Shown piece after piece: positions 1 through 9,733 of a stretch of DNA of 64,000 bases; positions within the stretch are counted from its first letter, which is position 1, and every line of letters starts with the position of its first letter. The stretch comes from Sunxiuqinia sp965230765 (lineage in GTDB: Bacteria; Bacteroidota; Bacteroidia; Bacteroidales; Prolixibacteraceae): assembly GCA_965230765.1 (NCBI GenBank), contig CBDDLR010000002.1, positions 558,001 to 622,000 on the forward strand, written 5' to 3'. The translations under genes were made by a program, and so were the position numbers. Below the pieces are notes generated by a model that saw only the letters and a program-made list of their open reading frames with translations, did no database searches and was not told where the DNA came from.

Positions 1-833
1 ATATTTTGGAGGTTCATGATGGACATAAACTGGAGTTGGGAAAAAATGTGTTGCAATTCCAAACCATTCCGATGGTACACTGGCCCGAAACAATGATCAG
101 TTTTGAAGAAACGAATAAAATTTTGTTTGCCGGGGATGCCTTTGGTAGCTACGGAACGTTGGATGGTGGTGTATTTGATGATGAAATCAACCTTGAATTT
201 TATGAGGTGGAGATCATGCGTTATTTCACCAATATTGTTGGTAAATATTGCCCTCACACACAACGTGCAATTAAAAAACTTGCACCACTAGATATAAAAA
301 TGATTGCTGCCACTCACGGGCCTATCTGGCGTACCGACCTGAACTGGGTACTGAGCCGTTACAACAAGTGGAGTACCTACGATACTGATCCGGGTGTAAT
401 TGTAGTTTACGGATCGATGTATGGTAACACGCAAAAAATGGCAGAAGTAATTGCACGCCAGCTTTCTGAGCGTGGCATTAAAGACATCCGTGTTTACGAT
501 GCTTCAAAAACGCATTCATCATACATTATCAACGACATATTCAGGTACAAAGGATTTATTGTTGGTAGCTGTGCTTACAATAACGCCATGTTCCCGAACG
601 TGCAAACCCTACTGACAACGATTGAGCATATGGGTATTAAAGATCATTACCTTGGGGTATTTGGAAACTACGCATGGAATGGCGGTGGTGTTAAAAACCT
701 GATGAAGTTTGCTGAAAACATCAAGTGGGAGCTTGTTCACGACCCAATTGAAGAAAAAGGATCGTTGAAAAAAGACAAGTTTGAGCAATGCATTGAGCTT
801 GCCAACGCAATGGCAGATAAGCTTTTGAAGTAA
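1..833 (+). CDS. Flavodiiron protein (FDP), 5' end cut off by window
   Basis: The open frame runs in from the window edge (first full codon at base 3), so the N-terminal part with the HxHxD iron ligands is missing. What remains is the end of the metallo-beta-lactamase-like diiron domain, with FAGDAFGSYG carrying an Asp ligand and AATHGP carrying a His ligand, followed from about residue 130 by a flavodoxin domain with the FMN phosphate loop GSMYGNT. Flavodiiron proteins reduce O2 to water or NO to N2O in the cytoplasm of anaerobes and microaerophiles, using electrons from rubredoxin or an NADH-linked partner. No rubredoxin domain is fused at the C terminus. The stop is TAA at 831-833 and is followed by a strong hairpin. 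Confidence 0.93.
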   Translation, partial: ILEVHDGHKLELGKNVLQFQTIPMVHWPETMISFEETNKILFAGDAFGSYGTLDGGVFDDEINLEFYEVEIMRYFTNIVGKYCPHTQRAIKKLAPLDIKMIAATHGPIWRTDLNWVLSRYNKWSTYDTDPGVIVVYGSMYGNTQKMAEVIARQLSERGIKDIRVYDASKTHSSYIINDIFRYKGFIVGSCAYNNAMFPNVQTLLTTIEHMGIKDHYLGVFGNYAWNGGGVKNLMKFAENIKWELVHDPIEEKGSLKKDKFEQCIELANAMADKLLK

Positions 834-853
834 AAATAATTACTCAAAATAAT

Positions 854-884
854 AAGCCCTGACAGGTTATCCTGCCAGGGCTTT
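854..884. terminator. Bidirectional terminator hairpin between convergent genes
   Basis: The inverted repeat AAGCCCTGaCAGG-ttat-CCTGcCAGGGCTT lies between the end of the flavodiiron gene and the end of uxaA. It has about 12 paired bases with one mismatch and a 4-base loop, with T-rich sequence on one side and A/T-rich sequence on the other, so it can serve both strands. Confidence 0.8.
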
Positions 885-925
885 ACTTTCCCATGAAAAC
901 ACACAAATTAAACTAAACTATTTTG

Positions 926-2413
926 CTAAAGCGTTATTCCTGTTTTAAATATGGCTATTTCTTTAAAGCCACTTTCTTCATGTTTTAAAGATTTTCCGCT
1001 GGATATTTCAATGATGAATTGAATGAATATATCCAGTAATTCCTGCATGCTTTGATCTTCTGCCAATCCTCCTGCGTTAAAATCAATCCAGTGTTTTTTA
1101 CGATTATAAAGATTGCTGTTCGTTGAAATCTTCATGGTTGGAACAAAACTTCCAAATGGTGTTCCTCTGCCCGTAGTAAATAAAACCATTTGGCAACCAC
1201 TAAATCCCAACGCAGATGAGGCAACTAGATCGTTTCCTGGAGATGCTAATAAGTTTAATCCATTTTTACTGATTGGTTGGGCATATTCAAGTACATCAAC
1301 TACAGTCGCCTGTCCCCCTTTTTGGGTACATCCTAAAGATTTATCTTCCAATGTGGTTATTCCACCATCTTTATTCCCGGGTGATGGATTTTCATAAACG
1401 GGCAAGTCGTGTTTTAGGTAGTATTCTTTAAAGCCGTTGATCAAATTCACAGTCTTGTCAAATACTTCTTCATTTTCAGCTCTTTCCATCAAAAGGTGCT
1501 CAGCACCAAACATTTCCGGAACTTCAGTAAGTATGGTTGTTCCTCCCTGGCTAATTAGAAAATCGGAAAATGCGCCAACTAACGGATTAGCGGTAATACC
1601 GGAGAAGCCGTCAGAGCCTCCACATTTTAATCCAATTTTTAAATCAGAAAGCGGACAGGCCTCTCGTTTATCGTACCTCATCTCTTCGTACAAGTCGTTA
1701 ATCAAATCCAGTCCAACTTCAATTTCATCTTCCACCTCTTGTGAAACGAGAAACCTAATCCGCATTTTATTATAATTCCCAAGTAACTTCTCCAGATATT
1801 TTGCCTGGTTGTTTTCGCAGCCCAGACCTAAAACTAAAACAGCACCAGCATTAGGGTGGCTGATTAAACTGGCCAACGCTTTTTGGGTATTCAAATGGTC
1901 GTCACCAAGTTGCGAACACCCGTAGTTGTGTTTGAAAACTTCAATGCCATCAATATCTTCAGCAGGATTATTTTGCTTAAATAGTTTAATAATTTGCTCA
2001 GCCTGCCCATTAACACAACCAACAGTAGGTACAATCCATAATTCATTTCGTATGCCAACATCTCCATTGTCCCTTTTATAAGCCTGAAAAGTAAGCTCCT
2101 TTTTAGGGTAGGAAAGGGGATTTAGTTTTTGCAGAAATGAATACTCTTCAGTACCCGATAGTCCGGTTTTAGTATTATGAACATGTACATGCTCACCCAT
2201 TTCAATATCTAGTGTTGCCAACCCGATTGGGGCACCGTACTTAATTACCTTTTCTCCTTTTCTGATCTTTTTTACAGCTAGTTTATGGGCAACGGGTATA
2301 TTGTTGGCAAGCTTTATTTCTTTTTCACCAACACGTATTTCTTCACCACTTGATAATTCTTTTAATGCAATTATCACGTTGTCGTCTGGATGTATTTGAA
2401 TAAAATCTGCCAT
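926..2413 (-). CDS. uxaA: Altronate dehydratase
   Basis: A 495-residue protein, the usual UxaA length. It removes water from D-altronate to give 2-keto-3-deoxygluconate in the galacturonate branch of hexuronate breakdown, in the cytoplasm and with Fe2+ or Mn2+. Residues 1-90 form the SAF domain. The catalytic domain follows with VGIRNELWIVPTVGCVN, HNYGCSQLGDD and GLGCENNQ, which contain the conserved Cys and His positions of the altronate/galactarate dehydratase family. It starts 43 bases after the uxaB stop and no promoter box is seen in that gap, so the two are probably co-transcribed. Other steps of the pathway (uxaC, kdgK, kdgA) are not in the window. Confidence 0.95.
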   Translation of the reverse strand: MADFIQIHPDDNVIIALKELSSGEEIRVGEKEIKLANNIPVAHKLAVKKIRKGEKVIKYGAPIGLATLDIEMGEHVHVHNTKTGLSGTEEYSFLQKLNPLSYPKKELTFQAYKRDNGDVGIRNELWIVPTVGCVNGQAEQIIKLFKQNNPAEDIDGIEVFKHNYGCSQLGDDHLNTQKALASLISHPNAGAVLVLGLGCENNQAKYLEKLLGNYNKMRIRFLVSQEVEDEIEVGLDLINDLYEEMRYDKREACPLSDLKIGLKCGGSDGFSGITANPLVGAFSDFLISQGGTTILTEVPEMFGAEHLLMERAENEEVFDKTVNLINGFKEYYLKHDLPVYENPSPGNKDGGITTLEDKSLGCTQKGGQATVVDVLEYAQPISKNGLNLLASPGNDLVASSALGFSGCQMVLFTTGRGTPFGSFVPTMKISTNSNLYNRKKHWIDFNAGGLAEDQSMQELLDIFIQFIIEISSGKSLKHEESGFKEIAIFKTGITL

Positions 2414-2456
2414 ATTCTGATTTATGAAATAGTGTCTTTCTGTACTTTAATTTGAA

Positions 2457-3926
2457 TTACCTTGCAAGCTTGTTTTTATCTAACACAGTTCTCAATGCTG
2501 TTTTCATGCCAACCTGTTCAATAAGGAACAAGTAATGGCTAACAGTTGTCGTAAGGTTTGGTATTTCATTTAAGTTTTGTTTCCAAATTTTATCAAGGGA
2601 AAGAACTTTTTCTACTAACATTTGAATAGATACTGGCTGACCATCGCATGCAGCCCAGGCTTCTTTGTAAAAATCTACAATCCACTCATCTTCCTGAACG
2701 GGATAACTATCCCCGTTTACCTCACCCTTAAAATAGGCGATCAATGCAGCAAGTGAAAACGTTAGCTTTTTAGGCAATACATTGTACTTTTTATAGTAAC
2801 CTATTAGTGATGGAAAGTTTCTTGTTTCCCACTTTGACATGGCATTTAAAGCAATGCTTTGCCACAGGTGGCGGATGTATGGGTTAGCAAAGCGTTCCAA
2901 TATTTTATTGGCGAATGTTGTCAGTTCTTCCTCGGTTCCTTCTAAAGTCTGAAGCACTTCATCATAAACCATATCTCTCATAAAGGTTCCCGTTTCTGCA
3001 TTTTCGTAGGCTTCACGTACAGTTTCGATACCGCTTAAATAGGATACCGCAAAACTTCCAGTGTGGCAGCCATTTAAAACCTGAACTTTTTGCTCACGGA
3101 ACCGGGTCATGTCTTCAACAAATTTAACTTCCAATCCAGCTTCTTCTGCAGGGAATTCTTTTTGTACCCATTCTGGTGCTTCAATTACCCAAAGGTGAAA
3201 GTACTCGCCAACAACAACCAGATTATCTTCAAATCCAAGTTCCTCCTGTATTTCTTTAATGTCTTCCTTTGGAAATCCTGGCACAATTCGGTCGACTAGC
3301 GTATTACAAAATGCACAGCTATTTTCTACCCATGAAACAAACTGTTCGCTCAAGTCCCAATTTTTTGCATGCTCCAGTACATATTTCTTAAGCATGTCAC
3401 CGTTTCTGTCAATCAATTCGCAGGTGAAGAAAATCAATCCTTTATCTTCAGCACCATCAAATGCTTTAAATCGTTCGTAAAGCAGAGCGGTTACTTTACC
3501 AGGGAAAGAATTTTGCGGCTGCATGTCCAATGTATCGTTTTCATCAAAAGCAATTCCGGCTTCTGTAGTATTTGAAATGACAAATCGTAGTTCCGGGTTT
3601 AGAATCGATTTTTTGTATTCCTCAAATTGTGTATATGGATTAATCCCGTCATTAATGCAGTCAATTCGTTGATATTCCTTAACGGGTTCACCATTTTTTA
3701 TTCCTTTTAGGTAGACATGATAAAGCCCATCCTGATCGTTCAGCATGTCGACCATGCCATGCGGTAATGGCTGAACGACATCAATACCTGTATTGAAGTC
3801 AACCTGGTTGTTCATTTTCTGAACAATCCAGTCGGTAAACGCTCTTAGGAAATTTCCTTCGCCAAACTGAAGGATTCTTGAAGGGTAGCTATTCGAATTT
3901 TTTGATGTTGAACGGTTTAGCTTCAT
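2457..3926 (-). CDS. uxaB: Tagaturonate reductase (altronate oxidoreductase)
   Basis: A member of the mannitol dehydrogenase family that reduces D-tagaturonate to D-altronate with NADH. I place the start at the ATG at 3926 (489 residues, near the usual 480-490). An in-frame GTG at 3962 would give 12 extra residues but sits only a few bases from the predicted transcription start. The N-terminal Rossmann part begins with RILQFGEGNFLRAF, and the family's catalytic K-x4-N-x2-H appears as KVQVLNGCH in the second half. The next gene, uxaA, uses the product, so the pair forms a two-gene operon for pectin-type sugars. Confidence 0.94.
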   Translation of the reverse strand: MKLNRSTSKNSNSYPSRILQFGEGNFLRAFTDWIVQKMNNQVDFNTGIDVVQPLPHGMVDMLNDQDGLYHVYLKGIKNGEPVKEYQRIDCINDGINPYTQFEEYKKSILNPELRFVISNTTEAGIAFDENDTLDMQPQNSFPGKVTALLYERFKAFDGAEDKGLIFFTCELIDRNGDMLKKYVLEHAKNWDLSEQFVSWVENSCAFCNTLVDRIVPGFPKEDIKEIQEELGFEDNLVVVGEYFHLWVIEAPEWVQKEFPAEEAGLEVKFVEDMTRFREQKVQVLNGCHTGSFAVSYLSGIETVREAYENAETGTFMRDMVYDEVLQTLEGTEEELTTFANKILERFANPYIRHLWQSIALNAMSKWETRNFPSLIGYYKKYNVLPKKLTFSLAALIAYFKGEVNGDSYPVQEDEWIVDFYKEAWAACDGQPVSIQMLVEKVLSLDKIWKQNLNEIPNLTTTVSHYLFLIEQVGMKTALRTVLDKNKLAR

Positions 3927-3972
3927 AGTTTTATTTCGATTAGTTTGTCCGTGAACGCACACGAATCTTTTA

Positions 3973-3980
3973 CAAATGTA
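3973..3980 (-). promoter_or_regulatory. Bacteroidota -7 promoter box for uxaB-uxaA
   Basis: Minus-strand TACATTTG matches the Bacteroidota consensus TANNTTTG. It predicts a transcription start near 3966 and a leader of about 40 bases before the uxaB ATG. No clear operator was recognised beside it. Confidence 0.6.
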
Positions 3981-4113
3981 TTAAAAAAAGTATTTCAGAA
4001 AAAAAACTTGTATGAATTTTAGGATTTTTAACAATTCATCATCGTAAACATTTTCTGATTGTAAAGTCGATAAATCAGCAGAGAAAATGATAATTGGTTT
4101 GCAACGGATGTGT

Positions 4114-4121
4114 TATTTTTG
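4114..4121 (+). promoter_or_regulatory. -7 promoter box immediately before the AAA ATPase gene
   Basis: TATTTTTG matches TANNTTTG and ends 6 bases before the ATG at 4128. The expected start point about 7 bases downstream would fall on or next to that ATG, so the transcript is predicted to be leaderless or nearly so. The box also shows that the upstream GTG at 4110 is not the translation start. Confidence 0.55.
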
Positions 4122-4127
4122 GATAGG

Positions 4128-4670
4128 ATGAATGTAAAACGAAAAAACAAACTACATATCATAACCGGAGGTCCGGGCTTTGGTAAAACTTCAATTATAA
4201 AAGAACTAAGCAAATCCGGATATAAAACTGGTGAAGAAATTGCCAGGGATATTATCCACAATCAACTAAAAGTAGATGGGGGCATACTTCCATGGAAAAA
4301 TGTAAAAGCTTTTCAACAGGAAGTATTCGGGCGCAGATTATCTTTTTATGATTCAATTGGTGAAGAAGAATTAGCTTTTTCAGACCGTGGTATTCCTGAT
4401 CAACTAGCTTTTGCCAGATTTAGAGGATTCTCACCAGAGATTTTGAAAGAATCAGCGGATAAATACAGGTATGCTTCCACTGTTTTTATTGCTTCTCCCT
4501 GGAAGGAAATTTATGTAATTGATGATATTCGGAAAGAAACATTTGAAGAAGCATGCCGTATGCACGAGATGGTTTGCAAGGTATATAATGAACTGGGATA
4601 TAAGTTAGTGGAGCTTCCTAAAGCAAATGTTAAGGAAAGAGTAGTCTTTGTTTTAAACTATTTTCCTTAA
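4128..4670 (+). CDS. Small AAA-type ATP-binding protein (AAA_28-like)
   Basis: A 180-residue P-loop protein beginning with KLHIITGGPGFGKTSII, a Walker A motif (GGPGFGKT) close to the N terminus. FSDRGIPD in the middle resembles the DRG/D-R-x2 signature of AAA_28 and kinase-like P-loop NTPases. Proteins of this type are annotated as predicted ATPases and may be small-molecule or nucleotide kinases; the substrate cannot be named from sequence. ATG 4128 is chosen because it follows a -7 promoter box directly. The gene stands alone, convergent with the LytTR regulator. Confidence 0.75.
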   Translation: MNVKRKNKLHIITGGPGFGKTSIIKELSKSGYKTGEEIARDIIHNQLKVDGGILPWKNVKAFQQEVFGRRLSFYDSIGEEELAFSDRGIPDQLAFARFRGFSPEILKESADKYRYASTVFIASPWKEIYVIDDIRKETFEEACRMHEMVCKVYNELGYKLVELPKANVKERVVFVLNYFP

Positions 4671-4671
4671 C

Positions 4672-4689
4672 CAGGCTTTAGTTAGCCTG
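4672..4689. terminator. Weak hairpin between convergent genes
   Basis: CAGGCT-ttagtt-AGCCTG has a 6-bp perfect stem and 6-base loop between the ends of the ATPase gene and the response regulator gene. There is no T tract, so terminator function is only a guess from position. Confidence 0.35.
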
Positions 4690-4702
4690 ATAGCCATGAA
4701 TA

Positions 4703-5458
4703 TCAAAAATTGAGGATTTGCTTAAGCTGGTCATTATAAGAAATGCCTGTTATAACTTTGCTTCTTTTTTTATCATTCAGTATTAGTGTTTGTTTTCCTC
4801 TAAAATATTTTTGACATTCAGAAATGAAGTTGCGGTTTACGATAACTGATCGACTTACCCTGAAAAAGTTGTCGGGCAGTTTTGTTTCTAAGACTGAAAG
4901 AGAATAGTCATTTAAGTAGCGATTTCCTTCAGTATCATAAAAATATACAGACTTATCTGATGCCTCAAAATATGTCACTTCATCAAGTTTCTTTAGAATT
5001 ATACGATCGCCAATTTTAACTGGAATTATATTGTAGTTATTACCGTTAGAATGTTTATTTAATTCGTATTGGATAAGTTGTACTGCCGAAATTTGCTCAG
5101 AGAGCTTCGAGAGTTTCTTGATTGTTTTTTCAATGCGTTGATATTCAATCGGCTTCAGTAGGTAGTCAATTGATTGAGTTTCAAAGGCTCTTAGTGCATA
5201 TTTGTCATATGCTGTACAGAAAATAATAAAAGGGTCATATTCTATTTTATTTAGCATTTCTAAACCATCCATACCAGGCATTTGAATATCAAGGAATACT
5301 ACGTTTGGTTTTAGATCATTTATTTTGAGATAACCCTCAATTCCATCTTTTGCCTCGGCAATTAATTCGAATTTTTGAGTTTTTTCCAATATTTCTTTTA
5401 GACGGAATCTGGCATGAGGTTCATCATCGACTATAATACATGTGTACTGCCTATTCAT
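4703..5458 (-). CDS. LytTR-family response regulator
   Basis: A 251-residue regulator. The receiver domain (about 1-120) has acidic D11/D12, phospho-acceptor D57 in VVFLDIQMPG and the conserved Lys in YLLKP. The C-terminal half is a LytTR DNA-binding domain (VKIGDRIILKKLDEVTYFEA, then FFRVSRSVIVN). It lies 8 bases downstream of the LytS-type kinase gene and is surely its partner, acting as a transcription factor on phosphorylation. The target genes are not evident here. Confidence 0.93.
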   Translation of the reverse strand: MNRQYTCIIVDDEPHARFRLKEILEKTQKFELIAEAKDGIEGYLKINDLKPNVVFLDIQMPGMDGLEMLNKIEYDPFIIFCTAYDKYALRAFETQSIDYLLKPIEYQRIEKTIKKLSKLSEQISAVQLIQYELNKHSNGNNYNIIPVKIGDRIILKKLDEVTYFEASDKSVYFYDTEGNRYLNDYSLSVLETKLPDNFFRVSRSVIVNRNFISECQKYFRGKQTLILNDKKRSKVITGISYNDQLKQILNF

Positions 5459-5466
5459 ATCACTTC

Positions 5467-7326
5467 TTATTTCAATATAATTTCAACATGCTTATTTGGT
5501 TTATTGAAGATAGTGAATTCGTATTTATTTGGGTATAATATATCTAGTTTTTCAAAAAGGCTTTTTAAACCGGTTCCATAGATGGGAGTGTCTGGAAAAT
5601 CAGGACCATTATCGAAGACTTTAATTAATAGTTGTTTTTCAATTTTTTCAATTTCGATTATGAGTATTCCTTTTTCTATTTGTTTACTTATTCCATGTTT
5701 AATTGAATTTTCTACAAGATGCAGTAATAAGTCTGAAGGGATATTAATATTATTAATTTCTTGAGGTACTTTAATCGAATATTCAAAACGGTCGAAAAAC
5801 CGTTCTTCCTCAATTTCCAGATAAAGTTTGATGGTTTCAATTTCTTTTGATAGCGGGATCACTGTTGCTAGTTTTTCAGAAAGTCGTAACCTGAAAAGTT
5901 TTGAAAGTTTTAATGCGAACTCTTCAGCCTTTATTGCATCTTGTCTAGTCAATGACGCAATTGTATTTAATGAATTGTGTAGAAAGTGTGGATTTGTCCT
6001 TGCTTGAATAGCATCAAGCTGAAATTTCGTTTGTAGTTGTTCCAGTTTATTAAACTTTAATCGTTGATGTTTATTGATTATTTCTTTTTGATGTTTGTCA
6101 TAGAAATATAGGAAACGAGTAATTATAATCAAGAGGAAGCCCAGGAAAAGCAGGAAAATATTTAGATCCATCAATATTTCTGGCTGATTAACCGATAAGT
6201 TTAGCAAGATATACCCTAACATTAATGTCGATACTGAAACAATACGAAGAGCTTGCCTTTTTTTGAATTTTTGGACATTTCGAAAAAGAACGTACTCAAT
6301 AAAATATACATATACAGAGCAAACAAAATAAAGTACAAAAAAAAAGAGAACGATAATCGTTCCAAAAATCAGATAGGTTATAAATGTTTGCAGAACATGA
6401 TGTAGTTTCAATATTTCATCTATGAAAAAGAATGGAGCGAGAAGGAGTTGAGGCAAGAAAAAAATTAAACCAGAAACTTGAAACCGAGCAAAACTCCCTT
6501 TTATTCTTTTGTCAAAATACTTCACCCACACGAACTTGTAAAGATAAAATATTGATAGCAGGAATATAATCAAAAACAAAGTCATGGATATCGAATATTT
6601 TGTATTCGAGTCAGCAAGGTATTTGAATCTATCTAAACTGTTATATTGTGTTTTTATATAGTTTAAATAATTGGTTTGGAAATTTGGGGAATAGACTGTT
6701 TTATATAAGAAAATATCAAAATCACTTAAGTTGTCTAACTCTCCTCCTAGAACAGATAATTTGCCGACTTGAAAACCGAAGCCTTTATTTGAATTAAATA
6801 AGCTTTTACCCACTGCTTGCCACAGTAATTTTTTCCGATTACCTTCATTTGTTTCATTGAGTATATAAACGGTGGTGTTCAATGACTCACCAATATTGAT
6901 ATAATGGTTTAGGATCAGGGAAGGTTTCTTCATGGAATATCCAAACATATTTGGTTCAATTATATATTTTTTAGAGGAAACAGGAGATATGTTTAGTTCT
7001 GTAAAAAATATGATCAGATTAGCATTTTTGTTTTCACTCCATTTTACCTTTCTATTTGGTATTGCTTGATCAAAAGACCTGATGATATGGCTTAATTCAA
7101 TTGAATCATTATGATTATAGGATCCACCAATAGTTATTTTGACATCATCTTTCCAAATTTTGTAATCAATTTGAGCGGGGGCATCGATATTTTTAAAAGG
7201 TACAGTTCCTCTAAGCATATAATCCAGGTATATCCAGTTTTGACTATCTGCTATACTATCGTTATTTGTCGAGTGACTCCAGAATGGCATGATTGCCAAT
7301 AATGTTAGTAGTAATATTGGTTTCAT
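5467..7326 (-). CDS. LytS-type sensor histidine kinase
   Basis: A 619-residue membrane kinase. It has a signal peptide (about 1-19), a periplasmic region to about residue 245 with no recognised ligand fold, five or so membrane segments between about 247 and 410, then a linker and the His_kinase domain with NPHFLHNSLN (phospho-His near residue 447). The C-terminal ATPase part has LLLHLVENSIKHG and VFDNGPD. It passes phosphate to the LytTR regulator encoded 8 bases downstream. The large periplasmic region is unlike small-molecule PAS sensors and could bind a cell-envelope ligand (inference). Confidence 0.9.
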   Translation of the reverse strand: MKPILLLTLLAIMPFWSHSTNNDSIADSQNWIYLDYMLRGTVPFKNIDAPAQIDYKIWKDDVKITIGGSYNHNDSIELSHIIRSFDQAIPNRKVKWSENKNANLIIFFTELNISPVSSKKYIIEPNMFGYSMKKPSLILNHYINIGESLNTTVYILNETNEGNRKKLLWQAVGKSLFNSNKGFGFQVGKLSVLGGELDNLSDFDIFLYKTVYSPNFQTNYLNYIKTQYNSLDRFKYLADSNTKYSISMTLFLIIFLLSIFYLYKFVWVKYFDKRIKGSFARFQVSGLIFFLPQLLLAPFFFIDEILKLHHVLQTFITYLIFGTIIVLFFFVLYFVCSVYVYFIEYVLFRNVQKFKKRQALRIVSVSTLMLGYILLNLSVNQPEILMDLNIFLLFLGFLLIIITRFLYFYDKHQKEIINKHQRLKFNKLEQLQTKFQLDAIQARTNPHFLHNSLNTIASLTRQDAIKAEEFALKLSKLFRLRLSEKLATVIPLSKEIETIKLYLEIEEERFFDRFEYSIKVPQEINNINIPSDLLLHLVENSIKHGISKQIEKGILIIEIEKIEKQLLIKVFDNGPDFPDTPIYGTGLKSLFEKLDILYPNKYEFTIFNKPNKHVEIILK

Positions 7327-7495
7327 TTCTGTCTTTTTTTGTTGTGCTAATTTGCAATTGCAAATTGAATTTAAAAACCCAAAGCGGATATACAGATAAA
7401 AAAGATTGATAAGTTTGAGTATTTCACTGATGAATTGTGCTATTGCTACTGATAATATGGGGTATTGTGAATATGATCTGCTAAGTATGTAAACT

Positions 7496-7522
7496 AAAAA
7501 AGACCGGTTTCCCGGCCTTTAA
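7496..7522 (-). terminator. Rho-independent terminator after transketolase
   Basis: On the minus strand AGGCCGGG-AAA-CCGGTCT is followed by a T tract, about 20 bases after the transketolase stop. It is a typical intrinsic terminator. Confidence 0.85.
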
Positions 7523-7542
7523 TTTGTATGATTTGAAATTGG

Positions 7543-9573
7543 TTAAGCAGTAACCAAAATTTCTTTTACCTGATTGTAAACGTTTTCTCCGGTGAACCCT
7601 AGTTTCTCATCCAGCACTTTGTAAGGTGCAGAGTATCCAAATGAATCCAATCCAAAAACTTTGCCATCAGCTCCAACCAAACCCTCCAGGTTAACAGGTA
7701 ATCCGGCAGTCAAACCAAACTTTTTGATTCCTGCTGGAAGAACTTCTTCCTGGTAATCTGCAGACTGGCTACGGAACAATCCTTCAGAAGGAACAGAAAC
7801 GATTCTGCACTTAATCCCATCATTCTTTAGAAGTTCAGCGCCAGCAACAAGTGTACTAACTTCAGAGCCACTGGCCAGAAGGATGACATCAGGTGTTCCT
7901 TCAGAATCAGTAACAACATAAGCACCTTTTTCAGCCTTCAAAGCTTCTGTGTAGCGATCTTCGGCAGGTAGATTTTCAATATTCTGACGAGAAAGAATCA
8001 ACGCAGTAGGAGTGTGTGTATTTTCGAGAGCCATTTTCCATGCAACAGTAGTTTCTTCACTATCAGCAGGACGAACAACCAACATGGAGTTTTGCCCTTT
8101 ATGGTTTTTCAATTTCTCCATTAATCGGATTTGTGCTTCCTGCTCAACAGGTTGGTGTGTTGGTCCATCTTCTCCAACGCGGAAAGCATCGTGGGTCCAT
8201 ACATACTTAACCGGAAGTTCCATCAATGCGGCCATACGGGCAGCAGGCTTCATATAGTCGGAGAACACGAAGAAAGTACCACACACAGGGATGATTCCAC
8301 CGTGCAGTGCCATACCATTCATAATGGCTGCCATGGTTAACTCACAAACACCAGCTTGTAGGAAAGCACCTGTGAAGTCACCTTTTTGGAAAGCCGTTGT
8401 TTTCTTAAGGAAACCATCTGTTTTATCAGAGTTTGATAAATCTGCAGAAGAAACAACCATATTTTCCACATCGCTGGCAAAAGCTGCCAATACTGTTGAT
8501 GAAGCACCACGGGTTGCAGCCCCGGCTTTTTGTTCAATCTTGCTGAAATCAAACTCAGGAGCTTTGTCAGAGAAAAACTTCTCTAATTTTGTTGCAAGCT
8601 CAGGATTGGCAGAAGCCCACTGTGCTTGTTCTGCTTTTTTTGTAGCAGCTGCCTCAATCAGTTCTTGCTTGCGATTATCAAATAATTCTTGTACATCATC
8701 AAAAATTACAAACGGATTTTCTGAATCACCCCCAAGGTTATCAATCGTTTTTGCAAACGAAGCACCAGCAGCACTCAATGGCTGCCCATGAGTTGAGCAT
8801 TTGCTTTCGTAGCTGCTGCCATCTTCTGCAACAGCGCCTTTACCCATAATGGTTTTACCAATAATCAAGGTTGGTTTTTCAGTTTCAGCATTTGCTTCTT
8901 GCAAGGCAGTGCGGATTTCATCGGCATCATTTCCATTAATGGTGATTACTTTCCAATTCCAGGCTTCATATTTTTTTGCAGTATCTTCAGTGCTTACTTC
9001 TTTTGTTTCAGTAGAAAGCTGAATGTCATTTGAATCGTAGAACATGATGAGTTTGCTCAATCCAAGGAAACCTGCAATACGGCCTGCACCTTGTGAAATC
9101 TCTTCCTGAATACCTCCATCAGAAATGAATGTGTAGGTTTTATGAGCCATCCACTCGCCAAAACGTTCTACCAGAAAACGCTCAGCAATTGCTGCTCCAA
9201 CAGCCATAACGTGACCTTGTCCTAATGGACCAGACGTATTTTCGACACCTCGTTCTGCATCAACCTCAGGGTGTCCCGGAGTTATGCTTCCCCACTGGCG
9301 AAAATTCGCACAATCATCCATGCTAAAGTTACCTGTTAGGGCTAAAGTTGCGTAAAGCATTGGAGACATGTGGCCCGGATCAAGGAAAAAACGATCGCGG
9401 TTAATCCACTTCATGTCAGTAGGATCATAGTTTAAAAACTCAGAATACAGGACACTCATAAAATCAGCACCACCCATCGCTCCACCAGGGTGTCCAGACT
9501 TAGCTTTTTCAACCATTGCTGCCGAAAGAATACGAATGTTATCAGCTGCTTTGGTAACTAGATTGTTACTCAT
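7543..9573 (-). CDS. tkt: Transketolase
   Basis: A 676-residue full-length enzyme that moves two-carbon units between pentose-phosphate sugars with thiamine diphosphate. The N-terminal domain has SGHPGG and FISDGGIQEE followed by YDSND for TPP/metal binding. The central pyrimidine domain has HDAFRVGEDGPTHQPVEQ, which contains the conserved Glu/Asp-Gly-Pro-Thr-His-Gln-Pro segment. The C-terminal domain is intact. It is a single-gene unit with its own terminator, and nothing unusual was seen. Confidence 0.96.
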   Translation of the reverse strand: MSNNLVTKAADNIRILSAAMVEKAKSGHPGGAMGGADFMSVLYSEFLNYDPTDMKWINRDRFFLDPGHMSPMLYATLALTGNFSMDDCANFRQWGSITPGHPEVDAERGVENTSGPLGQGHVMAVGAAIAERFLVERFGEWMAHKTYTFISDGGIQEEISQGAGRIAGFLGLSKLIMFYDSNDIQLSTETKEVSTEDTAKKYEAWNWKVITINGNDADEIRTALQEANAETEKPTLIIGKTIMGKGAVAEDGSSYESKCSTHGQPLSAAGASFAKTIDNLGGDSENPFVIFDDVQELFDNRKQELIEAAATKKAEQAQWASANPELATKLEKFFSDKAPEFDFSKIEQKAGAATRGASSTVLAAFASDVENMVVSSADLSNSDKTDGFLKKTTAFQKGDFTGAFLQAGVCELTMAAIMNGMALHGGIIPVCGTFFVFSDYMKPAARMAALMELPVKYVWTHDAFRVGEDGPTHQPVEQEAQIRLMEKLKNHKGQNSMLVVRPADSEETTVAWKMALENTHTPTALILSRQNIENLPAEDRYTEALKAEKGAYVVTDSEGTPDVILLASGSEVSTLVAGAELLKNDGIKCRIVSVPSEGLFRSQSADYQEEVLPAGIKKFGLTAGLPVNLEGLVGADGKVFGLDSFGYSAPYKVLDEKLGFTGENVYNQVKEILVTA

Positions 9574-9733
9574 GATTAAGTTGTTTGATAGAATTAGATT
9601 TTGAAAATATATACTTATTTGATGTAAAAATAGTACTATTTATTGATTCTGCTGTTCTGTTATGTTCTGTTATACTTCAAATGCCAGTGAAAGTAAAAAT
9701 TACTTAACACTGACTATTGAATATTATTAAAAT

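Noticed and set aside
4703..7326. LytS/LytTR pair as the dedicated regulator of uxaBA
   Set aside because: The genes are separated by a convergent ATPase gene, and no LytTR-type repeat was recognised in the uxaB promoter.
8291..8791. 166-codon frame antisense to transketolase
   Set aside because: It is a shadow of a highly conserved gene on the other strand with no independent signals.
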